Position numbers and translations under genes: made by a program | In this document: piece after piece, positions 1 through 5,806 of the stretch | Layout: each line of letters opens with the position of its first letter | How positions within the stretch are numbered: position 1 is the first letter of the stretch | Notes under the pieces: generated by a model | Told to the model about the DNA's origin: nothing | The model's input: only the letters and a program-made list of their open reading frames with translations | Databases searched by the model: none | Source: Nitrospiraceae bacterium | Lineage (GTDB): Bacteria; Nitrospirota; Nitrospiria; Nitrospirales; UBA8639 | Reading direction: 5' to 3' | DNA length: 8,682 nucleotides | Assembly (NCBI GenBank): GCA_003523945.1 | Contig: DOFS01000564.1 | Location: 1 to 8,682, forward strand

Positions 1-1
1 A

Positions 2-181
2 TACGGAGTAGAATTTTTTCATGCCCGGAGCTGGGACCAGGCGGAGGAATCGTTTCGAGCATGTCTGCAACTTCGAGGAGAAGATGGTCCCAGTCATTTT
101 TACCTGAGACTCTGCAGTCACTACCGAAACCATCCTCCGTCCCAGGATTGGCAGGGCACCATCATCTTGACCACGAAGTGA
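2..181 (+). CDS. Adenylate/guanylate cyclase, C-terminal tail (partial, 5' end outside window)
   Basis: An open frame runs in from the left edge and ends at TGA 179-181, giving the last 59 residues of a larger protein; no start codon lies inside the window. The tail has the layout seen at the C-terminus of bacterial class III cyclases that carry a helical/TPR-like segment after the catalytic domain: a short helix with Trp and Ala (SWDQAEESF, residues 10-18 of the fragment), then DGPS (28-31), YLRLC (34-38), PPSQDWQG (45-52) and a final hydrophobic strand ending in Lys. In the family this end reads roughly D-x-P-S..Y-L-x-R-C..P-P-x-x-D-W-x-G..K. The catalytic domain is outside the window, so the nucleotide made and any sensor domain cannot be stated. 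The family assignment rests only on this tail, but the spacing of the motifs is characteristic. Confidence 0.72.
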   Translation, partial: YGVEFFHARSWDQAEESFRACLQLRGEDGPSHFYLRLCSHYRNHPPSQDWQGTIILTTK

Positions 182-727
182 CCACACTCCGTAACCCATC
201 CTTCAAGATTTTCTTCCACTATCATGTTTGTGATGGATGATCCGCCTTCCCCCTTTAATACGACCGCTTACCTCCTTCCATGGTACACCAAATAATCTGG
301 TCCCTTTCCAGAATACCGTGCGTCGTCGAGAAATTGACATGATCTCGGGAGAGAATGACTTTTACCATTCCCTTCAGAATCATCGCACCAGGTCATCCAG
401 CACAGTACCCGCCAGGAACACGTCCTCCATACTTCCTCGTCCTCCCACAGAGTCCATAGTGAAATCTGACCATCCAGGCCAGGCAACGAGATGATAAATG
501 CAGGTTCAACAGGGAGACACCAGCTCATTGAACCACGATTCTCCACGCTACATCAGCATGATTCAGACAGCCAACCATCTGAACCCGCCTGGTTTTTCCG
601 TCAACCCTCTTGTCTGCTTTCTCTATTGGCGACGGCTGAGACGTTCAATAACAGAGTTGCATTGTCGATGGGCATAAGGGGTTTACCCATGGGCCAGACC
701 AGGCCAATGGCTTTAGCCTTTGGCGAA

Positions 728-760
728 AAGGGACATAGTCAACATGCCCCCATGTCCCTT
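728..760. repeat. Perfect 9-bp inverted repeat, REP-like or terminator-like hairpin
   Basis: AAGGGACAT at 728-736 is matched exactly by its reverse complement ATGTCCCTT at 752-760, with a 15-nt loop. GGGACA/TGTCCC palindromes of this kind are common in REP-type repeats mobilised by REP-associated tyrosine transposases, but no transposase is in the window. On the plus strand the hairpin is followed only by a moderately T-rich stretch; read on the minus strand it ends in TTTT. A weak terminator is therefore the main alternative. Only one copy is present here, so it cannot be shown to be a family repeat from this window. Confidence 0.5.
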
Positions 761-799
761 CAATCTATTTCTTCTGGGCCTGGAAGAAACATTTCCTCT

Positions 800-828
800 T
801 TTTATTATTCAATTGATTAGGCTAGAAT
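800..828 (+). promoter_or_regulatory. Possible sigma-70-type promoter for the response regulator
   Basis: A -10-like TAGAAT lies at 823-828 in an AT-rich block. The best -35 candidates at the expected distance are TTTTAT (800-805, 17-bp spacer) or TTTATT (801-806, 16-bp spacer), both poor matches. This would leave a 5' leader of roughly 100 nt before the ATG at 936. It is suggested mainly by the abrupt rise in AT content ahead of a gene that must start its own transcript. Confidence 0.25.
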
Positions 829-935
829 AATTTCATAACCGAGGTGGAGAGCTAGAAGCATTCACAATGTTCTTAACCAATTTTAATGGAATACCCATTC
901 GAGTTTTCAACCTCATAACCTGAAGGAGAAGCATT

Positions 936-1367
936 ATGGCGGAGACAACAGCAGCAATGTTCGGAGGACACAAAACCAACGGCCTGGTTCTAGTCGTGGA
1001 CGATGAACCCGATGTCCGAAAAGTCGTGAGGATGACTCTGGAAAAGGCCGGATATGATGTTATCGAGGCTGAGGATGGGGAAAAGGCTATTCAGGAAGTG
1101 CAGAAAGGCGAAAACCCCTTGATGTTGGACGTCATCATTTCAGATATCCGAATGCCAAAAATTAACGGCGTGGAAGCCATTAATTATTTCCAACAGCAAT
1201 ATCCCCGTGTTCCTCTCATTGTACTCACGGGATTTCCCGACATGGAAATGGCCACCGGATTTCTCAAGAAGGGGATCGTGGATTACCTGGTCAAACCGGT
1301 CGAAAAAGAAAAGTTAATTAAATCCGTGGCTACTGCTATGGAAAAACGAGACCTCAATCGTTTGTAG
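936..1367 (+). CDS. Single-domain (CheY-like) response regulator
   Basis: This 143-residue protein is a phosphoryl acceptor of two-component signalling and consists of one receiver domain (about residues 16-138) with no output domain. All key residues are present: acidic pair D22-D23, phospho-acceptor D70 in ISDIRMP (68-74), T98 and K120 in VKP (119-121). The segment L94-G99 (LIVLTG) is the usual beta-4 strand ending in the switch Thr. A short N-terminal extension (1-15) precedes the domain. The ATG at 936 is supported by AAGGAG at 923-928, 7 nt upstream. The gene stands alone, is followed by a strong hairpin terminator, and lies just upstream of two histidine kinases that lack receivers. A role as their phospho-acceptor or phosphorelay intermediate is reasonable but inferred; it could equally act on a distant partner. 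Confidence 0.95.
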   Translation: MAETTAAMFGGHKTNGLVLVVDDEPDVRKVVRMTLEKAGYDVIEAEDGEKAIQEVQKGENPLMLDVIISDIRMPKINGVEAINYFQQQYPRVPLIVLTGFPDMEMATGFLKKGIVDYLVKPVEKEKLIKSVATAMEKRDLNRL

Positions 1368-1447
1368 CCTAACAGGACTGATTGTTCAGATTCCCAGATT
1401 CTTCTCGCGGGAGTATACCCCATGAAGAAGACTAAAGTATTTCGAGT

Positions 1448-1474
1448 AAAGCCCTATCCTCGGGATAGGGCTTT
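1448..1474 (+). terminator. Rho-independent terminator after the response regulator
   Basis: A perfect 12-bp stem is formed by AAAGCCCTATCC (1448-1459) and GGATAGGGCTTT (1463-1474) around a TCG loop. The upstream arm starts with AAA and the downstream arm ends with TTT followed by AT, so the U tract is short but the stem is very stable. It lies 81 nt after the stop codon of the response regulator and 99 nt before the first kinase, so it should largely separate the two transcription units, with some read-through possible. Confidence 0.8.
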
Positions 1475-1502
1475 ATGCCATATGGACCTTGCCGCATGGA
1501 AA

Positions 1503-1539
1503 AGACTCCCATGCTCCCCGCCCGACCCTAGACTCCCAT
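1503..1539. repeat. 10-bp direct repeat upstream of the kinase operon
   Basis: AGACTCCCAT occurs exactly at 1503-1512 and again at 1530-1539, 27 bp apart start to start, between the terminator and the first kinase ATG at 1573. The distance is about 2.5 helical turns, and the sites lie where an operator or activator box for the operon could be. No known regulator box is recognised, and a chance or slippage origin is possible. Confidence 0.35.
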
Positions 1540-1560
1540 CGATCTTTCTTCCGGCAATCG

Positions 1561-1564
1561 AGGA
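1561..1564 (+). promoter_or_regulatory. Ribosome binding site fixing the start of the first kinase
   Basis: AGGA within CGAGGAA lies 8 nt ahead of ATG 1573. It favours this start over an in-frame TTG at 1489, which has no upstream Shine-Dalgarno sequence and would add 28 residues with no domain character. Confidence 0.6.
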
Positions 1565-1572
1565 ATGATTCC

Positions 1573-2643
1573 ATGACGACTGATGAGCCCCCAATTACAA
1601 TTTCCATTCTCGGGGCAGGCCAGGGGGGAACGGCCATGTTGGAATCCTTCCTCAATTTACCCCATATCCGTCTCTTGGGCATTGCCGACAAAAATCCTCA
1701 CGCGTTGGGGTTTCGACTTGCCAGGCTTCACAATATCCCGACAACTTCTCATCCCCTGAAGCTTATTCAGGAAGACACGGTGAATTTGATCATCGACGTG
1801 ACGGGAGATCCAACTCTTCCTCCCTTCATTGCGGAGCACAAACACAGCTCGGCTGAAGTGCTCGGAGGGACGGCCGCCAAAGTTCTCCTAGAGTTGATCC
1901 AACATCAAACCTTTATCCAGACACAACTATTTCAATCGGAAAAATTGGCGAGTTTAGGGACCTTTGCTTCAGGGATTGCCCATGACATTAATAACCCTCT
2001 CTATATCATTTTGGCCATGGCCGAAGAAATCCGCGAGGAAAACCATCTCGAACGCATTCGAGAGCATGCCACCAGTATTTATGAGGCGGCTCAACGCATT
2101 CAAGCCATTTCACGAAACATCACGGACTATGTTCGCACGTCCAGTCATCAGGAACTTGAAAGCATTGACCTCCATGCTAGACTGGAAGAAGCCTTAAGCA
2201 TTTCCAGATTTGCGACAAAATTCCGGGAAATTACCGTTCAGAAAGATTACCAGAACGGCTTGGCTATACAGGGAAAACCTGAAGAAATTCTCCAGGTATT
2301 TATCAACCTGATTACCAATGCCATTCATGCCATGGAAGAAAAAGGCAGCCTCACCATTTCTACCTCACACAGCAATGGCCTGGTTCAGATCGCGATCAGT
2401 GATACTGGCTCTGGCATTTCCGCACAAAACCTTCAAAAGATTTTCAATCCCTTCTTTTCAACCAAACCCAAAGGCAAAGGAACAGGCCTCGGACTCTATA
2501 ACGTCAAAACCATTGTCAAAAAATACCAGGGTGAAATTCAAGTTGAAAGCGAGGAAGGCAAAGGCACCACGTTCCGATTGTCCTTTCCCTCCATTCCGCC
2601 TATTTCCCCTTTAAAAGAAATGGTGTCCAGTGAGCAGCCCTGA
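1573..2643 (+). CDS. Soluble histidine kinase with N-terminal NAD-binding-like (Rossmann) domain
   Basis: This 356-residue protein has no membrane segment or signal peptide, so it should be cytoplasmic. Residues 8-108 resemble a dinucleotide-binding fold: beta strand ITISIL, glycine loop GAGQGG (14-19), an acidic D39 at the end of strand 2 (as in NAD-preferring proteins), IIDVTGDP (73-80) and EVLGGTAAKVLLELI (95-109). The kinase core follows: dimerisation/phosphoacceptor helix with EKLASLG (123-129) and H137 in GIAHDINNP, then the ATPase domain with N box around N245/N249, G1 DTGSG (277-281), F box NPFF (292-295) and G2 GKGTGLGL (301-308). The whole transmitter appears intact. There is no PAS or receiver domain, so the Rossmann domain is the likely input, perhaps reading NAD(H) or another metabolite (inference). 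The protein contains no cysteine, so thiol redox sensing is unlikely. Its end overlaps the next gene by 14 nt. Confidence 0.93.
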   Translation: MTTDEPPITISILGAGQGGTAMLESFLNLPHIRLLGIADKNPHALGFRLARLHNIPTTSHPLKLIQEDTVNLIIDVTGDPTLPPFIAEHKHSSAEVLGGTAAKVLLELIQHQTFIQTQLFQSEKLASLGTFASGIAHDINNPLYIILAMAEEIREENHLERIREHATSIYEAAQRIQAISRNITDYVRTSSHQELESIDLHARLEEALSISRFATKFREITVQKDYQNGLAIQGKPEEILQVFINLITNAIHAMEEKGSLTISTSHSNGLVQIAISDTGSGISAQNLQKIFNPFFSTKPKGKGTGLGLYNVKTIVKKYQGEIQVESEEGKGTTFRLSFPSIPPISPLKEMVSSEQP

Positions 2644-5095
2644 ACCCGTCAAAAGGAAAAAAGGCCTGACCAGAAAACTGGTCTTGTCCATGCTGCTGGT
2701 CGGCACACTCCCCTTGGTTATTGGCCTGGTGCTGGCTTTCTACCAGGGTACGCAAGAAATTCGGGAGGTCAATGGATCCAGCTTTGAAGCGCTTGCAACC
2801 GAAACAGCCAGGAAAATTGATCTGGTCATAGCGGATGAACTGGCTCGCACAGCCTTACTTTCTACCGATGTTAATATTGTTAAAGAACTCGAACGCAACA
2901 GAGATGCCCTGAGTGAGATGAATCCCCAAGAGCGGGCTCTCACCCTTCAGCAAGAACAGAAAGCCTGGAATGCCAAAGCAGCAGGCATGCTTAAAAAAAC
3001 CCTTGAAGGACCCTTTGCCGACATCCTCCAAAGTCATGTGGGAGGGACCTTCATAGATCCTGGCCATCCGATTCCGGTGATTACCCGATCTGCCACGCGT
3101 GGTTTATTTATCACCGATCGCGCAGGTCGGGTCGTCGCGAGCCTGGATTCCGACATTCCCTATCTTCATCATGAAGAAGCTTGGTGGAAAGGCGCTTTCC
3201 ACAACGGAGTCGGGCAACCATATATGGGCCAGGTCGCGTTTGATTCACACCTAGGAGTCTATACCTTTACTCTCTCGCTACCCATCATGGATAGCTTACG
3301 GTATGAAGCCATTGGCGTTTTGCATCGGATCTATGACGCCAAGGAGTTCTTTGCCCCTTCTATCGACATTATTCGATTTGGCAAAACCGGCCATGTCATG
3401 CTCATTGACAGCCGGGGCGTCGTCTTGAGCTGCCCGATCCTGCCCACGGGCACTTCAATTAGTGACACCCGGCTCATTCCCCTCGTCACCCCGCTGCATT
3501 CGGGATGGACGCTTGCTCCAAGCGATGGGCATGGAGGCACGGAAGCCTCCATCATCGGATTTGCCCCCTTGAGCAATACTCGCCAGATCACGCAAATGTC
3601 CACCGGCCAGACCTGGCATATGTTTGTCTGGCAGTCCTCTGAGGAGGTCTTTGCCCCCATAGAGCATTTTTTCAAATGGACGTCGGCCTTCGGATTATTG
3701 GGTGTCGCCATGCTCGTCACCTTGGGATATATAGCGGCCAATCGAATTACCGCACCCATTCGTCGCCTTCAGGAAGCTGCCCAACAAATCGGCCGGGGGG
3801 AATATCGTGAGCCCATTGAATTGTCCACCGGAGATGAAATTGAGGAATTGGCTGATGAAGTCAATCGCATGAACCAACAACTGGCTTCACAGTTCGCCGG
3901 CTTGGAAAGCCAAGTTGAGTTGAAGGCCCAGGAAGTCAAATACCTTGAGGAATCCACGATTAAGATTTTGGATAATGTACCGGATCCGGTTCTTATGATC
4001 GGTCCAAACGAACAAATCGAATATTTGAACAAGGCCTCTAGGGAAGCCTTTGCGGTCAACAACGGCGAGATCATCGGCACCCCGTTGTTCCAAATTTTCC
4101 CCCTGGATCCCGCCACACAAGACCGGCTCAAACAAGAAATACAGGCTGTCCAGGTGAGAGAGCCTCTCTCTTCAGGGAGCACCCAGGACAATGTCTCCAA
4201 TACCACTTTGCAAGATCCTTTGAATCCAACAAATTGGGCGCATTCAGGCACCAATCGACAGGAACTCCGAATCAATCAGCGGACATTCCGGTACCGCTGG
4301 TTTGGTGTCCAAGCCCGCCCAGGAAGGGGGCCGAGTGCGGGTTTGGTGCTACGAGATACGACGGAAGAAAGTATCCTTCAGGATCGGATCATCCAAGGTG
4401 AAAAACTTGCAAGTTTGGGGGTTATGAGTGCTGGGATTGGCCATGAGCTGAATAATCCCTTAGTCGGAGTCATTGGGTTGGGTGAAGCGATACAAGAGGA
4501 GACAGACCCTGAGCAGATCAAAGAATATGCCAGGGGCATCGTTCAGCACGGAAAGCGTATGGCTTCCGTCGTTCGAGACTTTACCGGTCAGTCCGGAAAA
4601 CAATTGCCTGAAGGGCAAACGGCTATTAACCTCAATGAACTATTGGAACAATCATTGTCGACCGTCAAGGGTATCTTCCCATCCGTTCCCGTGGAAATAC
4701 AGACGCACTTCGGACCCATCCCTCCCATACAAGGAAAAGTGTTGGAACTCAGTCAGACCTTTATCAACATCCTGACCAATGCTTTTCAAGCCATGAAACA
4801 AGGAGGGAAGCTGGATATTTCGACCGAAAAGTCAGGGGAAGAATTGGAAATACGGTTTAGGGACACTGGGACTGGTATCTCCCCAACTCATCTGCCAAGA
4901 GTTTTTGATCCTTTTTTTACCACGAAGGGGCAGGGAGAAGGATCGGGCCTTGGACTTACCGTGGCCTATCGGATTATCAACAAATTAGGCGGACACATTC
5001 GAATGGAAAGTGAAGGGAACAAGGGGACGACGTGCTTGATCACCTTACCGGTCACAAATGCTCCCCTGGCAAGGGAAAGGAGTTCAACATCATGA
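2630..5095 (+). CDS. Membrane Cache-HAMP-PAS sensor histidine kinase
   Basis: This 821-residue kinase spans the inner membrane twice. A basic N-terminus precedes TM1 (about 17-38). A periplasmic sensor follows (about 40-345) with the look of a double Cache domain, including ITDRAGRVVAS (161-171) and GHVMLIDSRGVVL (254-266). TM2 is at about 351-370, HAMP at about 371-424, then a short coiled coil and a PAS domain (about 441-580) starting ILDNVPDPVLMI. The transmitter carries EKLASLG (591-597), H605 in GIGHELNNP, N box N713/N717, G1 DTGTG (745-749), F box DPFF (760-763) and G2 GEGSGLGL (769-776). All catalytic motifs are intact. Cache domains usually bind small metabolites such as carboxylates or amino acids; the ligand here is unknown. 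The start is a GTG inside the end of the preceding gene with a weak Shine-Dalgarno, suggesting translational coupling. Residues 505-548 of the PAS region look like a flexible Ser/Thr/Asn/Gln-rich insertion. Confidence 0.95.
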   Translation: MSSPEPVKRKKGLTRKLVLSMLLVGTLPLVIGLVLAFYQGTQEIREVNGSSFEALATETARKIDLVIADELARTALLSTDVNIVKELERNRDALSEMNPQERALTLQQEQKAWNAKAAGMLKKTLEGPFADILQSHVGGTFIDPGHPIPVITRSATRGLFITDRAGRVVASLDSDIPYLHHEEAWWKGAFHNGVGQPYMGQVAFDSHLGVYTFTLSLPIMDSLRYEAIGVLHRIYDAKEFFAPSIDIIRFGKTGHVMLIDSRGVVLSCPILPTGTSISDTRLIPLVTPLHSGWTLAPSDGHGGTEASIIGFAPLSNTRQITQMSTGQTWHMFVWQSSEEVFAPIEHFFKWTSAFGLLGVAMLVTLGYIAANRITAPIRRLQEAAQQIGRGEYREPIELSTGDEIEELADEVNRMNQQLASQFAGLESQVELKAQEVKYLEESTIKILDNVPDPVLMIGPNEQIEYLNKASREAFAVNNGEIIGTPLFQIFPLDPATQDRLKQEIQAVQVREPLSSGSTQDNVSNTTLQDPLNPTNWAHSGTNRQELRINQRTFRYRWFGVQARPGRGPSAGLVLRDTTEESILQDRIIQGEKLASLGVMSAGIGHELNNPLVGVIGLGEAIQEETDPEQIKEYARGIVQHGKRMASVVRDFTGQSGKQLPEGQTAINLNELLEQSLSTVKGIFPSVPVEIQTHFGPIPPIQGKVLELSQTFINILTNAFQAMKQGGKLDISTEKSGEELEIRFRDTGTGISPTHLPRVFDPFFTTKGQGEGSGLGLTVAYRIINKLGGHIRMESEGNKGTTCLITLPVTNAPLARERSSTS
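5076..5082 (+). promoter_or_regulatory. Ribosome binding site fixing the start of the haem protein
   Basis: AAAGGAG lies 9 nt ahead of ATG 5092, which overlaps the kinase stop as ATGA. The same frame is open further upstream to 5032, but those 20 residues are polar and would bury the signal peptide, so the short form is preferred. Confidence 0.8.
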
Positions 5096-5694
5096 CAAAC
5101 TTACGATATATCAGAAACGGCTTACCTATATTATTTCTTACGACCATCCTCATTGGAATAGGCGTTTCATCCTCTCTTCAGGCCGGTGAATCCAACGCCA
5201 TGAAAAATCTGTCACCGGAGAAGGTTGCGGACTTCATCCATGCCATCGTAGAGGCGGACCGCCATGTCTACACGACCCATATCGTTGAGAGAATGCAGGA
5301 ACAAGGCGTCGTGATGGCGCGAGAAGATTGGGAAAACAAAAGTGCCATTCCCCTTCCTGCACAGTTTCTCCATATTTCCAGTAAATTGGTCGCGGAATCA
5401 GGGCATGGCATACGATTCCGGTTAATTAGTCTGTGGCCAATTTATCGAAGGAATGGACCCGCCACAGGTTTCGAACGACAGGCCTTGGAAAAACTTTCAT
5501 TGGATACCAATACGCCCCAACGTGGAATCGTCTCGACCGGAAAAAAGCGCCTATTTCAGGCCATTTATGCCGACACAGCGGTTAACGACACCTGTATTAC
5601 CTGCCATAATGCTCACCCCTTAAGTCCCAAGCGTGACTTTAGAAAGGGCGACCTCATGGGAGCTATTGTCGTCACCATTCCCTTAGAGGATTAG
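5092..5694 (+). CDS. Exported c-type haem protein, DUF3365 (Tll0287-like) family
   Basis: This 200-residue protein has an N-terminal signal peptide (positive start, hydrophobic 11-29, likely cleavage after LQA at 31), so it should be periplasmic, possibly membrane-tethered if uncleaved. The mature part has the DUF3365 pattern: a helix with HAIVEADRHVYTTHIVERMQ (50-69), RFRLISLWPIYRRN (108-121), the segment FERQALEKL (127-135), and near the C-terminus NDTCITCHNAHP (165-176) with a single CxxCH haem site (C168, C171, H172). GDLMGAIVVTIPL closes the domain. The family occurs as stand-alone proteins and as the sensory domain of kinases and chemoreceptors. Here the gene overlaps the Cache kinase by 4 nt (ATGA), so the two are probably made together. 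An inferred role is a periplasmic redox or ligand sensor that modulates the kinase; an electron-transfer role is the alternative. Confidence 0.9.
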   Translation: MTNLRYIRNGLPILFLTTILIGIGVSSSLQAGESNAMKNLSPEKVADFIHAIVEADRHVYTTHIVERMQEQGVVMAREDWENKSAIPLPAQFLHISSKLVAESGHGIRFRLISLWPIYRRNGPATGFERQALEKLSLDTNTPQRGIVSTGKKRLFQAIYADTAVNDTCITCHNAHPLSPKRDFRKGDLMGAIVVTIPLED

Positions 5695-5748
5695 GGTCCG
5701 GCACACCTGCTGCAACAGGCTCTATTTTTAGGGCATCCAATAGTACGC

Positions 5749-5772
5749 GTCCTCTTTCATAGGATTTTTTTT
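5749..5772 (+). terminator. Possible terminator of the kinase operon
   Basis: A short stem TCCT (5750-5753) / AGGA (5761-5764) with a 7-nt loop, extendable by one G-U pair, is followed at once by a run of eight T (5765-5772). It lies 55 nt after the haem-protein stop. The T run is strong but the stem is weak, so it may end transcription only partly. Confidence 0.35.
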
Positions 5773-5806
5773 CATCTCCCGTGACGACAGGGAATAAGCA
5801 GGAAGC

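Larger units (their letters stand above)
182..922. other. Long intergenic stretch without a recognisable gene
   Basis: About 740 bases separate the cyclase stop from the ribosome binding site of the response regulator. Open frames exist on both strands (for example 237-494 and 491-820 on plus, 268-546 on minus). Their products are rich in Trp, Cys, Ser and His in no family pattern, lack convincing ribosome binding sites and overlap each other, so I do not call them genes. The stretch contains the inverted repeat at 728-760 and an AT-rich block at about 796-832 that probably holds the promoter of the next gene. It could be an eroded gene or a regulatory region; nothing in it shows recognisable protein similarity. 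Confidence 0.6.

Noticed and set aside
268..546. Minus-strand frame of 92 codons in the left gap
   Set aside because: The product is rich in Trp and Cys in no pattern, there is no good ribosome binding site, and it overlaps other frames that are equally unconvincing.
491..820. Plus-strand frame of 109 codons in the left gap
   Set aside because: It includes the inverted repeat at 728-760 and the presumed promoter block, and its composition is unlike a folded protein.
1422..1568. Small plus-strand frame of 48 codons after the response regulator
   Set aside because: It has a GGGAG upstream of its ATG but runs straight through the strong terminator hairpin, and its product has no family character. 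It is most likely chance.
1489..1572. N-terminal extension of the first kinase from a TTG at 1489
   Set aside because: There is no Shine-Dalgarno sequence ahead of it, the 28 added residues have no domain character, and ATG 1573 has AGGA at a good distance.
3769..4275. Minus-strand frame of 168 codons inside the Cache kinase
   Set aside because: It lies antisense to a well-supported kinase with intact motifs; the Ser/Cys/Trp-rich product is typical of an antisense shadow.
5703..5729. Hairpin CCTG/CAGG followed by CTCTATTTTT after the haem protein
   Set aside because: The stem is only 4 bp and the T run is offset from it; the T8 site at 5765-5772 is the better terminator candidate.
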